Below are positions 11,656 through 23,899 of a stretch of DNA of 64,000 bases, piece after piece. The DNA comes from Enoplosus armatus (lineage: Eukaryota > Chordata > Actinopteri > Centrarchiformes > Enoplosidae), in assembly GCF_043641665.1 (NCBI RefSeq), contig NC_092203.1, positions 6,432,067 through 6,496,066 of the forward strand. The letters are read 5' to 3'. Numbering within the stretch: position 1 is the stretch's first letter; each line of letters opens with the position of its first letter. Under the pieces are notes generated by a model that saw only the letters and a list, made by a program, of their open reading frames with translations, was not told where the DNA came from and ran no database searches. A program made the translations under genes and the position numbers.

Positions 11656-13317
11656 CTGTATCCAAAGGATAGAGGATAGACTTAGTATGGAGTTTCACAG
11701 ATTAATAGCTGCGCAGAAAACCACTTATTCAACATTTTGAGACTGACACAACTGGAAATGAGTGCAGTTTATAGCTTTCTGATTTCCGTGCATGTTAGTA
11801 TAATTACACATGTAGTACATCAGGAGTTCAAACACAACACTGTAAATAAGACAGTAAATCAAAGTCCAGAAGATCCTGTGAGAGAAATATAAAATGGCTA
11901 TATTTGGTGAATACACTATCCTGGCATCTCAAAATGAAAGCCTCCACTCTACAGTTTAAACATTGGCAGATAAGATATCAATTAAAACACATCACATAAA
12001 GATCTTTTCATTTACAGTTTGAGTGTGGAGGCACTTTGCTCTCACGGTCATTTGAACATAAAGTTCACTGACTTTTGTTGTGTCCTATAGGTTTGGAGAA
12101 ATAAACATGTGATTTTATTCTTCAAAAACCATCAGTATTGACCAGGTACTTTTTATGATGACAGTTTATATAAATGTTATGTAGAATTTTTATACTTAGT
12201 TTTGGAGGTCAGTGCAAAATTTACAAATTTCAACTTTACCTCCTGAAATGACAGCTTTTTATTTTCTTGTATTTCCTTCCTTTTTCTTTCAGTTTGAAAT
12301 GATCAACAGGCCTGGAGTCAGTCAAATACTACAGCTATGAAAACATAATCCCTCACGGGCTTCCCCACCCACAAACACTTACAGACGGGTTTGATCTTGA
12401 TTTAGATTTTGGGGAAGTACATACAACAGGAACTTTGTGTTGGCGGTACGTTGTCATTCTTGAAAAAAATGATTCAATATTGAATCTAAAAGTAGGAGAA
12501 GGCGTAGCCTCGTACTTACTGAAACTGGTAGATTTCAGCTAGGATTAGTTATTCATAAGAGTCAAGTTGCATCAGAGCTATGTGGTAATTTGCCAAGATG
12601 AATCATGTTTTTTCGATGGGATGGGAGTTCTGCATATAATTAATTCCTGAACTCGGCGTGTACCGGCATCCTTAAGACCCGACCTGACTGACCATGACTG
12701 GTATTGCCAAATTTGAGACCGAAACCATATCCGAGACTCAAAGCAATATTTTTGATTTATTTAATTCATTACTGACTATTAGTTTGCAAGGCTTACTTGA
12801 CAGTCTGAGCCCGACCCAAAACTCAGTCCTCTGTTCTCTGTTCAAGTACTTGAACTATAGAGCTGGGTAATTTGCCTGAGCAGTGATGGCCTAAACGGAT
12901 GAACAGATGAAAACCATAGAATCTTAATAAACAGGTGAATAAGATGATCTTAACCTTGCTGTTCAGAGGAAGGCACGTGTAAAGGAAAGCAACATTCCCT
13001 GAGTGATTGCTTAGAAATCCAGGGCCAATCAATTCAACAACTTTTATCTTATTATAGATGTCTTCAGCATTGAATATACACAGTTGAAGTTATTTTAAGT
13101 TAGAAGCTACAGCTAAACATGTCAGTAACGACTCCTCTTACTCTTGGAAGACTTTTTGTTATTGATTGCTAGAAAGCACAGTAAGGCCCTCACCAATTTC
13201 CTTTCTTTTTCTGTCTGCCTCCTCCCTCCTACTCTATTGCTCAGCTATCTTCAAAGCAGCAGCATACATTAGTGTCAATGTGTGAATGTTCCCAGCAGCG
13301 TCTGGAAGAAACACTCA

Positions 13318-13320
<3 letters not shown>
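11656..13320. other. Non-genic stretch, nothing firm
   Basis: AT-rich sequence without a recognised gene. A strong acceptor-like pyrimidine run ends at 12293, but all frames after it close within about 16 codons. Confidence 0.4.

Positions 13321-13354
<34 letters not shown>
13321..13354. repeat. (TG)n microsatellite
   Basis: Seventeen uninterrupted TG units. Confidence 0.95.
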
Positions 13355-13355
<1 letters not shown>

Positions 13356-14214
13356 TGCAGTATAGAGACATTTTCTTGAGTCAGTACACAAATTATCTCA
13401 TTCCAGATACAGAACTGGAAATGTGTTGATCAACAAATCAGTACTAAGTGTTGTTTTGATTCTCTCTGTAGAGTCTCGAAAGAAGAAGTAAACAATTATA
13501 AAGAATCACAGAAAATAGAAAATAAAATTATTATTCATTATGTTTTAATGAAAAAGAAAATGCGGCTGCAAGTCAGCTGGTTAGGCGAAGAGGTGCAGGT
13601 GACAGGTATTTATTGCAGTTTGGGGAAACCTGAAAACCTCAAAATGTGATTACAGTAAGCAATGTCTTATGCCATTCCTATCATGCCTAACACACTGGCG
13701 CCATGCCCACATCATGGCTTCTGGCAATGTCTGCTCACTGTGTGGAATACATGTGGGTATCTCAGCTAAATGGACATTTGACAGTAAATGTCAGAGCAGT
13801 GGTTCTTAAAGGAAAGCTTAGGTATTGAATAGTCTGCTTAAATGGTTTTGATTTTGGTTGGTCATGGCGCTTCTCAGAACCCTTTTTTAATAAGCCAGCT
13901 GCCAGTTCATGTACCAAGTCATGAACTGCTCCTTGGCAGGCACTTGTTAACTTGCTGGTCTCAGCTGAGGAACCAGTGATGTGAAAGGCAGAGAGAGGCA
14001 ACAGTGTTGCTAAAATAGGGAAGGACATGGACAAAAGTTGGTGCTCAAAAACAATAGACCGTAAAGTTAAAATATACTGGGTATTTACAAGTATTTACAA
14101 ACGTGCACATTAATATATTTTCAAGTGGTAAATATGCTTAACATTTCTTTATCTCTTATTGTTTCCAAATGTAGCACTTGAAGCAGTTCAGCATATTTGA
14201 TGATGCATCATGAT

Positions 14215-14300
14215 ATTATTGGATTGTATCCACATGGTTGAAATGCACTTATTGTATGTCGCTTTGGATAAAAGCTAAATAAATGTAATGTATTGTTGTT
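14215..14300 (+). repeat. Tail of a fish dispersed repeat
   Basis: Contains TATGTCGCTTTGGATAAAAG followed by CTAAATAAATGTAATGTA. From memory, this GTCGCTTTGGATAAAAG...AAATGTAATGTA motif marks the end of a widespread fish element. There is one copy in the window, so the call rests on recall only. Confidence 0.5.
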
Positions 14301-14599
14301 TTACAATGTGATTGTTATCTGATCCTATATCAGGTAACACAAACATTCCTAGTGATTTACCAGCTCTCCAGCCCAGCACAGGCACCAGAGCAGCTCAAAG
14401 CTTGCTTAAGAACTCCTCCTAATATTTGTGAGAATACAGAAGTAGCACATCAGACGAGTGTAGAGAAGTTACATAAAGGTTCTTTGTTACTGTCCAGTGG
14501 ATGCTGCAGTATAGAAGGACTCTGTGATGGTACAAACCTAAAGAAAGATTTTGTCACTGTATAGAACCTGTGCAGTCTGTCTGTTCCCTGAACGCTGCC

Positions 14600-14795
14600 C
14601 TTCTCTATTCATCTTCCCCTAATCTTCCCTCTTTCCCCCTCTTTCTCCATCTCACCCCCCATCTCTCTTCTCCTCCTTCAGTGACAGTAAACAGCCCTCC
14701 TGCTGCGTGTCTCCTATTACAGCCTCTATCCTGATTCCCCTCTTTCTTCCGTCCTTTCTCCTCTTTTTTTATCCCCTTTTCTCTCCAACCATCAG
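14600..14795. repeat. Pyrimidine-rich tract
   Basis: CT-rich low-complexity sequence on the plus strand. Its last part, TTTTTATCCCCTTTTCTCTCC up to CCATCAG at 14795, forms a very strong splice-acceptor context for the open segment that follows. Confidence 0.6.
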
Positions 14796-15041
14796 TCGCT
14801 CAGCCTAAAAGCTAAAGGCCCTCTCCAGACACTGGCTAAAAAGATACAAGAGGTCCAGACCAATCAAAGGCCCTATGGCAGAAAGGGACGACGAGGTCAG
14901 GATGATGAAGGGGATGACAACAGCAGTGATGATGATGAGGATGACAAAGGTGCTGGTGATCACGACAATGGCAGAGGTGATAATGGCAGAAAGAAACCTC
15001 TGATGATGATGTTTAACATGACAAATACAACAAAAATATAA
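14796..15041 (+). CDS. Candidate terminal coding exon, acidic tail, unknown
   Basis: After a strong acceptor at 14795 the frame stays open for 81 codons to TAA at 15039-15041. The first 34 residues look protein-like: LQTLAKKIQEVQTNQRPYGR at residues 10-29, then a basic KGRRG. Residues 36-50 are mostly Asp/Glu (DDEGDD, DDDEDD), followed by a Gly/Asp/Asn-rich stretch. The acidic part coincides with imprecise GAT repeats that continue past the stop codon (15050-15068), so the open frame there may just reflect GAT composition. Internal GT donors (for example after AAAG at about 14950) are also possible. I do not recognise the protein and no upstream partner exon is certain. Confidence 0.25.
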   Translation, partial: SLSLKAKGPLQTLAKKIQEVQTNQRPYGRKGRRGQDDEGDDNSSDDDEDDKGAGDHDNGRGDNGRKKPLMMMFNMTNTTKI

Positions 15042-15239
15042 AGATTAGTGACGATGATGATGATGATTTAGTTCTCCCAAAGAAATCATCACAAATCTAG
15101 AAATGTGAGCAGGAATTGATATTTTTTCTCTGCTGCATCCGAAACTGATCAAAACTGACTTCATGTAATGAGAAATGTGAAAAGTAAAAATCTGCCTCTC
15201 TGGCAAACATATAAGCAGATACTGCTCATCCATGCAGTT

Positions 15240-15560
15240 TGGTTCAGTAGCTACATGCCAACCTCACCTGGCTGTAACATTTAGATTAGGTGGCTGTAAT
15301 TGGTACTGCCTCGAAATTTATTACGGCGAAGCCAGTCCTTTACAGAGTCAGTACATCATTCTCCATGACATCTGAATCGGTCCTCTGTATAACTGCTCGC
15401 CTTGGATTATGGCACCATTATTTCCACATCAAATTCTGAGTATTAGGAAATGATTGATGGCTAACGCTCGCCGTTAATTTGCACCGACTGCGGTTTATAC
15501 CGGCATTCAAACTGGAATTTTGGCAAAGGAAGAAATGCTTTCCACAGAGCTACAGTCTGC
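15240..15560. promoter_or_regulatory. Candidate conserved regulatory element
   Basis: A unique-looking, moderately GC segment between AT-rich flanks. It has several homeodomain-type cores (TAATTG, TTAATTT, GGATTAT) and CpG-containing strings (TTACGGCG, CTCGCCGTTAATTTGC). Frames are closed on both strands. No alignment was possible, so the call rests on composition and motifs. Confidence 0.35.
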
Positions 15561-16379
15561 ATGAACCAAGAGAAAGATAACCTGATCTGTATGAACCAAT
15601 AGAAACTTAAGGTCCTTCAGGAGGTCTACTGGTGTACCTGCACGGAAGCATCTATTTTTGTTATGTTTCTCCACTCATTTATTCAGGTTTTTCCATTAAT
15701 TTGTCATCTACCTGTATATTGTGGAGAAGCTATGAGTGTTTGGAACATCCTGATCAACAGGGCAGACGTGGATCATTCTGTAGATGTGGTTTAAGGAGGC
15801 CATTGTTACTGCTGTGAATGCTTTTTAGAGCCACCTTTTAAGCCTGATTGATTCGCAGGGTAGTGTTTTGTTTAAGCCAACTACTGTATGAACACAAGCT
15901 GACACCGTAGGAAACTGTAATGAGCGTCATCACATCAGTGGTGCTGAATATGCGATCAGTATGATGTTGATTACTTGTTGATCTTGATGCATAATTATTT
16001 CAAAATAAGACTTGACAATCTTCAATGGGAAGTAATACTTAAAGTAACACTTGTTGCTGTGGCTGTACACAGTTCAGATTTGGTTTTCATTTTGAAATGC
16101 ATTCGTTATTCGATTTATCAAATCAATCATATCAAAGTGTCTCCAGTAGAAATGTGAAATGTGTGACAGTAGGGAAAGAAAGTGAGGACTCTGTGAGGAA
16201 AAATGACTCTTAATTCTCCTCATCTCACACTCTGTGGGGCTGGAAGACATCCTGCAGGGCTTATGTACATGTACGCACACATTCACACACACACGGACAG
16301 GTCAAAGCCGCGAAGTCTCTGTGGCTCTCTCCCTACAGCGAAGGAGAGAGGGAGAGAGTTGGTGAGAGAGAAGAGAGAG

Positions 16380-16790
16380 GGCACTTTCCTTTCCTTGGCT
16401 GTAGGAGTCCTATTGTCGCTCGCCCTGCGGGAGCTTTTAGTCCTCGGCTCCAACTTATTGGCTGTCCAACCATGTGGGGTGGGTGGCTGAGAGGGCGCGG
16501 GAGCGGGGGGGCAATTGATACAGTAAAATGCCCTGGCCGCGGAGGGCTTGGAGCCTTTTTTTTTTTTTTTTGAGGGAGGGGGGCTTTGTATGCACAGAGA
16601 GGTCAAAGCTATAGTCGATCGGCCTCCCTCCCTCTTTCTCCCTTTCTTTTCATCGCTTTTTTTCCCTCTCTCTCCCATCAGCTAGATTGATCTATTTTTC
16701 AGCTCTCTTGCTGTCGCGTGTTTACTGCGGTTCAATATGGGATTTTTAATATCATAGGCACCTGCCAATTGAGCATTATGTTGGAGAGAA
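16380..16790. promoter_or_regulatory. Candidate conserved element, GC-rich core
   Basis: CpG-bearing GC-rich sequence (16400-16560) with a CCAAC/ATTGG pair, then a T15 run at 16557-16571 and a unique segment with GATTGATCTATTTTTCAGC, GGGATTTTTAATATC and CCAATTGAGC. The minus strand has long but compositionally biased open frames (Lys/Pro/Ser-rich) that I do not accept as genes. An enhancer, or the promoter of an unannotated non-coding transcript, would fit. Confidence 0.35.
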
Positions 16791-17819
16791 ACAAACACAC
16801 ACCTCTTTAAGTCGCTGAAAATGAAATTATATGAATCACTTGCTGTTTTTTTATGCCTGGAACATAATGCAGAGGAAGAGTGAAGGATTTTCAGCACAAG
16901 GCCAACAGACAGCTGAAATATGTCTTCATTTATGTGTTCATGTGTGTGGTCTGTGTGTGTATTAATCACATGGGGATATAAACTTGCTGTCATATTATGG
17001 AGATTTAGGGTTAAGACTTGGTGAAGTAGGTTAAGGGCAGGATAACAGAAAAAGCCTGTTGTTGTTCTGCATATTCTTAATTGTCCCATGAAAAGACAAA
17101 ACCCAACAAATGCATTAATCTGTCTCTCTCTACCTTGTCTGTGGCTCTCAGCCTCAAGCCGATTGGTTCCTCTTGAAGACAAGTGTATGTGGACTATGGA
17201 TACTTTTTGGGGTTTGGTACAGCCACAACATTGCACAATGACTAAAGCTGTTCTCCTGTTTACTTGACTTTTATATATTACCAAACTAATGGAAGCATTA
17301 CAACTTTAACCAGTATTACAGACTCAGCTTGTCACAAAGTTTAGCTTCAAGCAGTGCAGGTGGTGACTGATGGACCAATATTTTCCTCTCAGGCTCACGG
17401 TAGCTGTATGTGCTCACTGCTGAGATAATTCAGCACTGAAAACCTGTATACTCGACTCTACTTGACTCGACTCGGCTGCTGGTTATACGGACACTTGGGG
17501 GGCTTAGAGACGCGCCAGAATCTTTCATGTACTAGAATCCGACAGATCACTCAGTGTACATTTGCCTGTGGAAGTTTTTCCTGGCTGCCTGCCGAGTTTG
17601 GCAAGTCACACTGCTGCAGTGGTAGATTTTTGTTCATGCACTGGAAAAATACTGTAATACACACATGGAATCATTACAAGTATCTGTAAGTAAAGTAGTA
17701 GTAAAGTCAAATATTCCATGATTTCAATGAAGTACTCTTACCCTGCACTATTGTCGTCTCTAAATCCAGCAAGAGGTCCGGACCTGGTGGTTTATGTTGA
17801 AGCAACATAACACTCGAAC
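16791..17819. other. Non-genic stretch, nothing firm
   Basis: A 200-codon minus-strand open frame spans 16682-17284, but it lacks coding composition, contains microsatellite-derived His/Thr runs and has no recognisable domain. Confidence 0.4.
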
Positions 17820-18030
17820 TTCTCAACACTGGGATTGACTCATAATAAAGTGTGTGTGAACAGGAACACGTCAACCAGTGCAACAGTGTGGCTCATTGAT
17901 GTGTTTCACCAGTTTTTCGACATCAATGGAGCTCTAAGAGGAGGAATAATGTATATCAGGCTTTGGGCTACACAGGAAATACTTGTTAGTAGGATCAACT
18001 CATTTTTGGTTTTGGTCTTTTCATTGGGTT
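17820..18030 (+). repeat. Dispersed fish repeat, family F, copy 1
   Basis: GGCTCATTGATGTGTTTCAC...CAATGGAGCTCTA...GAGGAATAATG matches 51840-52070 block for block (GGCTCACTGATGTGTCTTTA...ATAATGGAGCTCTA...GAGGAATGAG). It is diverged and non-coding. Confidence 0.65.
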
Positions 18031-18270
18031 TGTTGACAATAATAGAATATTACCACCTTTATCCTCTCAGGGGGAGAGTTGGGGTTAGGCAACTAGTGGT
18101 TATGGTTAAGGTCAGACTATTTAATGTAAGTCAGTGCAAAAGGGTTAAGGGTTAAAAGGGTCTGTTTGTGTGTGTGTGTGTTTGCATCCTGTCTGTGTGC
18201 ATGATTGTGCTCTGTGGATGCACTGTATGCACAGAAGCTGTACTTACATCATTCATGTAATGTATATTAA

Positions 18271-18291
18271 TGTGTGTGTGTGTGTGTGTGT
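18271..18291. repeat. (TG)n microsatellite
   Basis: Ten TG units. Shorter TG and CA tracts lie at 18167-18180 and 18369-18382. Confidence 0.9.
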
Positions 18292-18391
18292 AAGCCTGAT
18301 TAGATGATTATTTCTAGATGAGATAAGTGGGTGAAATAGAGACTGTTGACTGTTGTTCAGGTAATCAACACACACACACACAGTCATGCCA

Positions 18392-19880
18392 CGCCATGGC
18401 AGATTGCATTACCTGTCCCTTTTCATAGACACATAATGAGATCATGGAAACCCTAAACGGATGGATGGAGGGAGAAAGAAAGGCTGAAAGAAAGACAGAC
18501 AGAGAGAGAGAGGGGAGAAATGACAGAACAATTATGAAAAGTTCTAGAAACATTTATATTCCTGCATCAAAAAGGAGAAACAATCAGTATTTCTATCAAA
18601 TTCTTGAGCCAAACAAAGATTTAAAATATCAAAATAATATGTTACCATCATTAATTATATTCTCATTTCTTCATAAGAATATTTATATTTTTATTCTATG
18701 TAGCTTTCTATTTATATGCACCATACTGAAATAGAGAGAGAGTGAGTGATAGGTGAACAGAAAAGGAGAGAGATAGAGATAAACAGAGAGGGAAATCTGG
18801 CTGCCTGTCAGCTCGGTTCACTGTGTCAATTTGTCCAAACAGAGGAGGCTCAGGTTGCAGTGGAGGGCCAGGTAACAGGAGATCTAACGGACCACACCTA
18901 TGCAACAGGTATTAGCCTTATCCCCACTGCTTCACATGCACACATTTGCAAACGCACTGACTGTATGGACATTGGCTGTTTTTTTTCTGGTTCTCTAAAA
19001 TGAAGCAGATGACTGATAAGTGATGACCTCAGCTTGATTCCGTCTCATTGGACAGCAGGTGAAAAGTGGCTTTGGACTTTTACAGACGTTGCCTTTGAAG
19101 TATACATTTTTTCCCCACTGGCCCACTTGGCCAATAGATCAGAGTTTTACTGGCCCCTTGTATATTTTCACTTAAATTATTATATATCATCATTAGTATT
19201 GTTGCTGTCGCTGTTGTTATTCATCTGATGCAAACGACATGTTGAATAGTGAAGCAGTCCACAAATTTGGCAACAATGGAAACAATAAATCAAACGCATC
19301 CTCTCAGGCAAGAAAGTAGCATCATCTGATGCCAGTCACAGCCCATGGAGGTCACTTCGCTTGTTTAGATTGCTGACTGTGACTTTTATTTTTGCAACAC
19401 TCATTTTTCAATGACGTTGTCAGATCAGAAAACACTTATTTGTATTTCTGGAGGAACATATTTTGTCATTTAATTTGGATTCCTTGGTAGAAGAACTAGT
19501 TAGCAGTGATATCTATCATGGCAAAGACCTCAACCTACAGAAATTCAACTTTCACAAACAGAAAACAACGAAGACGTCACAGCGCCGCCCACACCGCTTG
19601 ATTGACAGGTGATCTTGAGGAAGTACATCACACCAAAAATAAACCAGGATCTTGAAGATTAGCAGTTTCATCTGCCTGCGTGTCTTTAATCTTCAGTGTC
19701 GTGTTGAACCAGGATGCCAAACCTGCCAGACTGCCGCTCTGATGGATTTTCAAACATCACAGCGGAGGAGACAAGGTGGCTTCCTGGACACATTTCTACA
19801 GCTGCCTCCACGCTTCATTATGCAGCTTATTCTCATCATATTGCCCTCGGTTAACAGGCTGATGCAACAGTCAGCAAGCT
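18392..19880. other. Non-genic stretch, nothing firm
   Basis: GA-rich patches at 18470-18520 and 18730-18795; otherwise no gene, repeat family or motif cluster recognised. Confidence 0.4.
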
Positions 19881-20460
19881 CACTCCTTTCCTCCCCTCCT
19901 CTTCCTTCTTTCTTCCTACTCTTTCCTCTCTTCCTCCTCCATTCCTTCCTTCTCTTTCCTTCCCTCTTCTTCTCCTCTTTCCTCACCTCCTTCATCCCCC
20001 CTTTCTCCTTCTCTCCTGTCGTTACCACACTGTTCATTATTTCTCTTTACTTTCTTGTGTCATTTTACCCTTCATCCGCCCTTTTTTCTCTCTCTATCAT
20101 TTCCCGGTCCTTCTCTCTTTGTCTCTACAAATCAATTCCTTGCTCTTTTTTTATAATTCAGTCCTCTTTCTTTTTATTTTTCAGTCTTTTCCATGTTTCC
20201 TGTTGTCTTCCTACGCTTTGCCCCGTCTTTTCCTCTTTCTTTTTGTCTTCCTTCTGTCCATCATTTATTCCTTTTTTCCCCCTTTCTTTCTTGTCACTCT
20301 TTTCCTCATCCTTTCCTCTTCCTTGCTTCCTTCTTTCATTTATTTCCTTCTGTCTTTTCTTCTAGTCTTTCCTTCATTTCTTTTTCATCACTCTTTCCAC
20401 CTTTCTTTCCTCTTTCCTGCTTTCTTCCTTTAATTCTCTCTATCTCTCGCTCTTCATACT
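19880..20460. repeat. Long pyrimidine (C/T) tract
   Basis: About 580 bases almost entirely C and T on the plus strand, with degenerate CTTT, CTTC and TCCT units. It creates long spurious Phe/Ser/Leu frames on plus and Lys/Glu/Arg frames on minus. Homopurine:homopyrimidine tracts of this size can adopt triplex structure. Confidence 0.9.
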
Positions 20461-21129
20461 TTTTTTTCTGTTATGGAATGTGTGATGAGCCTCCAGCTAA
20501 TCCCATCCCTAAAGCACCTTAGCAACGCTCGCTAAGGGAATTTGGAGGGAGCTACAAAAAAAAATCATACACACACATATATACACAGAGACATGCACAA
20601 AGCCCAGCGAACAGCCCCCTATTGGCAGCAAGTGGATTCAGGGATGCACTAATACATCTTCAAATGTGCTTTTTAAAGCGTTTGGAAAGGCTCTGTCGTC
20701 GGGCGATAACTCCCCACCGGTTAAGGGATGGATGCTCCCGTTGTGTTTCAGCACCGCTCTACCCTCCCTCTGTTTTTTCTCATCCTTCCACATCCCTCAC
20801 CATCGCTCCCTCCTTCCCTTTCTCCTCTCCACCGACCAAGTTGTCTACTTGAAAAATACAAACAAGAAAAAGTTTGTGCCTAAACAACGGCTGCTTTGTG
20901 TAAAGTTTCCTCCTGAGGATGTTTGACATGAGTGTAGAGCCTGCAAAGCTGTGCTACTTCTGTTCTGTAGATCAGAGGGTGTCTTCCTCATTGAATGTAC
21001 ACTGGTATTTAAATGTAGTCCTTTTTATAAACACAGCTGACTCGTCACAGTGATCAAATCCTCAGAGAGATCCATTAATATTGGCTTTAGAAAACTGTGA
21101 ATATTTAATGCTGTTTAAACATTTCCATG

Positions 21130-21530
21130 TAAACAAAAGTTAAAGCTGCACTAATCGATATTTTTATTATTTAGATCTACCGAGCATTTCAGCATCTTTC
21201 AGCTCATTGTTTTGGTTTTACGGTACATTTAGTGTTCGGTCCACTGTACACTACCTTCCCAGCACCAAACAGCACACAGGCAAAGTTTAGCTTTTTTAAA
21301 TTAAGTACGTTAAGTTAATGGAAACCAAAACAGAGCTTAAAGAAGCAGCCAGAAACATGACTCCAAATCAATGATAGTGTTGCTCTGTGTCTGCTGGGTG
21401 TAAAAATAAGCAATTCTTTTTGCCATCATGCTTGCCATATCAACTTTTAAGGTCAGTTGGTGTTGTGTTTACAGCTTGTCCTGTTGCCCCCAAGTGGCCA
21501 ACAAAACAATGCTGCTTTAAATTATCATTT
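21130..21530 (+). repeat. Probable fish dispersed repeat
   Basis: It starts AAAGCTGCACTAATCGAT and ends TTGCCCCCAAGTGGCCAACA...CAATGCTGCTTTAAA, so the ends carry near-complementary GCTGC/TTTAAA-type strings. From memory the CCCCCAAGTGGCC...GCAGCTTTAAA ending is typical of a common fish element. No second full copy is in the window. Confidence 0.45.
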
Positions 21531-22012
21531 TGGTTTATTTCAATTTCAATATAATAACATTAAGTTCATTTTACTGTAATTTCTGAGATTGAGCACGGTT
21601 GCATTGTTTAAAGGAAGTCATATCGGGCAAAAAAAAGAGGACCACATCATCCCCATATCATTTAATTGAAGCAGTCGTTGGTAATGACATTCTGAGGTCT
21701 TAGACACCGTCCAACAATGTGCATACAAATGTGTATAAAAAAGAAAATCACGTAAAAGTAACATTTTACACAAAAACAAGTAAAATTAGAATGAAAGATA
21801 AAAAATAGTACAGAAGTTAATACTTCAAAAGGACTAGGCTACTTTGATTTAAGGTTCCCTCTACATGCATGGGTTGAGGTCAGATAAAGTTTGCATATTA
21901 TACAGGAAATAGAGGAATGTACGTGCGTAATATGACGTCTTTGATTTACTGAGTCATTTATTCATTGTCTTTACGCGCTTTTTCTTGCTCGCCATGGGGC
22001 ACAGGAGCATAT

Positions 22013-22060
22013 CCCAGCATGCACTGCACAAAACCCAGCATGCACTGCACAAAACCCAGC
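22013..22060. repeat. 21-bp tandem duplication
   Basis: The unit CCCAGCATGCACTGCACAAAA is present at 22013-22033 and 22034-22054, followed by a partial CCCAGC. The two copies are identical, so the duplication is recent. Confidence 0.95.
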
Positions 22061-22226
22061 TATTAACTTAAGCTATTATTAATGTTTTTACCTTCTGAAT
22101 TTAGTGTCATGCACTTTCATGTACATTCAACTTCCAGCAAAGAAACCAGGTTAAATAAGTAAAAATATGTTACATTCAAATTTGGTCTAATCACAGTAAA
22201 CAGATTAAGCTATATAGGTGATAAGA

Positions 22227-22230
<4 letters not shown>

Positions 22231-22260
<30 letters not shown>
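22231..22260. repeat. (TG)n microsatellite
   Basis: Fifteen TG units with a CGTGCGTG tail. Confidence 0.95.
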
Positions 22261-22264
<4 letters not shown>

Positions 22265-22546
22265 CGTGCTCATATTTTGAGGCTATAATGAGAATCTGTA
22301 AATACCCTCAGACTGAATCCGTCTCCATGTTTAATCTGAGTCCACAACTACTGGCTGCCAACACAGATCATCCTCCTGTACACACACACTCACACACAAA
22401 CACACAGTCGCGTAGACATACACCCACACACACCAAACACGTGGATATCAATATTCAATATGAAACATCCGCAAATGACACAAACAGGAAAAGCATGTAT
22501 AGATGAAACCATATATTCTGACAGATCATACTCATTCACACACACA

Positions 22547-22554
<8 letters not shown>

Positions 22555-22583
<29 letters not shown>
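22555..22583. repeat. (CA)n microsatellite
   Basis: About 14 CA units, preceded by CACACATGCGCG. It is in inverted orientation to the TG array 300 bases upstream. Confidence 0.95.
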
Positions 22584-22586
<3 letters not shown>

Positions 22587-22839
22587 AAGGCCTATGGAAG
22601 TGGATCAGGGAGGTGGGTGTGTGTAGGAATCTTCAGCCAGGCTATCGCTAACAAGCATGCTCCTCTCTCTCTCCTTTTTACAGCAAATCCCTCTACTCCA
22701 CGCCGGAGATTAGCATATTGTTTTACCCAAACACACACACAAGCACACACAGGCTCTACTATGTGAATACTTAAAGCTGCATGGCCCAATTGAAAAGCTG
22801 GAGTCAGTATGGTCACTGGTGGGAAATATTTACTCAGAA

Positions 22840-23085
22840 AATTATAATAAAAAAAAAAAGAGCGAGCAGCGAGTTAGCACCCTGGAGTTGTTGAACTCAC
22901 CTGCGTTCAGTCCTTCTCCTCTGTTTGGTGAACAGCATCACACACACTGCTTGGTTAATAAACATGAGGATGCAGCTTACTGAATTTCTGGGTAGCCAAG
23001 TCCTTAAACTTTAAAAAGTTACCTCTCGCTGCCATTTGGGTCCGCCAACGTCCAAAGTAAGCTGCTTTAATAAAACACAAATAGT
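22840..23085. other. Unclassified segment, possible mobile-element remnant
   Basis: It contains perfect or near-perfect minus-strand donor matches (CAG|GTGAGT at 22911; GAG|GTAACT near 23023, the latter preceded by AAATGGCAGCGAGAG) but no convincing acceptors. It may be a degraded repeat with exon-like ends. No gene assigned. Confidence 0.2.
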
Positions 23086-23089
23086 TTTA

Positions 23090-23355
23090 AAGAGATTTAT
23101 GTTTAAGTAGCATTTTAATGTAGCTGGTCGAGGTGGAAGTACTTCATTCTGTTGGGTAGTTTGATTTAAAAAATGCATCATTTTTTTATTTGTTGATTAT
23201 CTGAACCTGCCAATTAACTAGTTACTTAAGCTGGTAGATAAATGTAGTGTGGTAAAAAGTATAACATTCCCCTCCTAAAATGTAGTGGAGTAGAAGTATA
23301 AAGTAACAGAAAATGGAGATATTACACAGTACTATCTACTTTCCACCAATGCAAA
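23090..23355 (+). repeat. Dispersed fish repeat, family C, copy 2
   Basis: Shares GTAGCTGGTCGAGGTG, TTGGGTAGTTTGATTTA, GTAGTGGAGTAGAAGTATAA and CTACTTTCCACCA with the copies at 25690-26205 and 43630-44042. Non-coding. Confidence 0.75.
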
Positions 23356-23899
23356 ACTGAAAATAAGACCCAAGGTGTATTATCCTTTTTAAGATAATCA
23401 AAAAGGCAATGCTCATATGTCACGTAATGACATAATCTGACAGAGAAGAACATTTTGAAGGAAAATCATATTTGTGTTGGTTATGTATTATTTTGATCAG
23501 AACTCTGGGACTTAACAGTAGCCAGTAACAAGAGGTGTCGTCAAATCAACCAAAACGCAAATCTTGCAATTCTCTTGTCTTTGCTTATTCATTTGTGGTC
23601 GTTTTACATTATAAAAAATGCAACCCAAAATTCAACATAGGTAGGTGTGGAGGGTCACCGCTGAATTTCACTAGTCTGTATTTCAAAGGAAGGTTCGTCT
23701 AAATGTTTAGATGTCAGAGAAACACTCAACACAATACTATTCTCAGTCTTTAAATTTAAAAGATAATTCAAAGGCCCTCAATTGTAGCTTTTTGGAGTTT
23801 CAACCCAGAATATGTCTGCATTTGCTGTTAAAAACCCAGATCTGTAAAATAAACACACAAACTCTCACACACACACACAGGTCTCTCCATGTCAAACAT

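Noticed and set aside
13472..13642. Exon-like open segment after a good acceptor (TTGTTTTGATTCTCTCTGTAG)
   Set aside because: Open for about 56 codons in one frame and phase-compatible with 3354, but A-rich and without coding-like codon use; no clear donor.
16283..16678. 131-codon minus-strand open frame
   Set aside because: Lys/Arg/Pro/Ser low complexity read from a CT- and T-rich strand.
16682..17284. 200-codon minus-strand open frame
   Set aside because: No recognisable domain, no codon bias, His/Thr run from a TG/CA tract. Probably chance in a unique non-coding segment.
19652..20365. 237-codon plus-strand open frame
   Set aside because: Falls in the C/T tract; the product is almost only Phe, Ser, Leu and Pro. 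A composition artefact.
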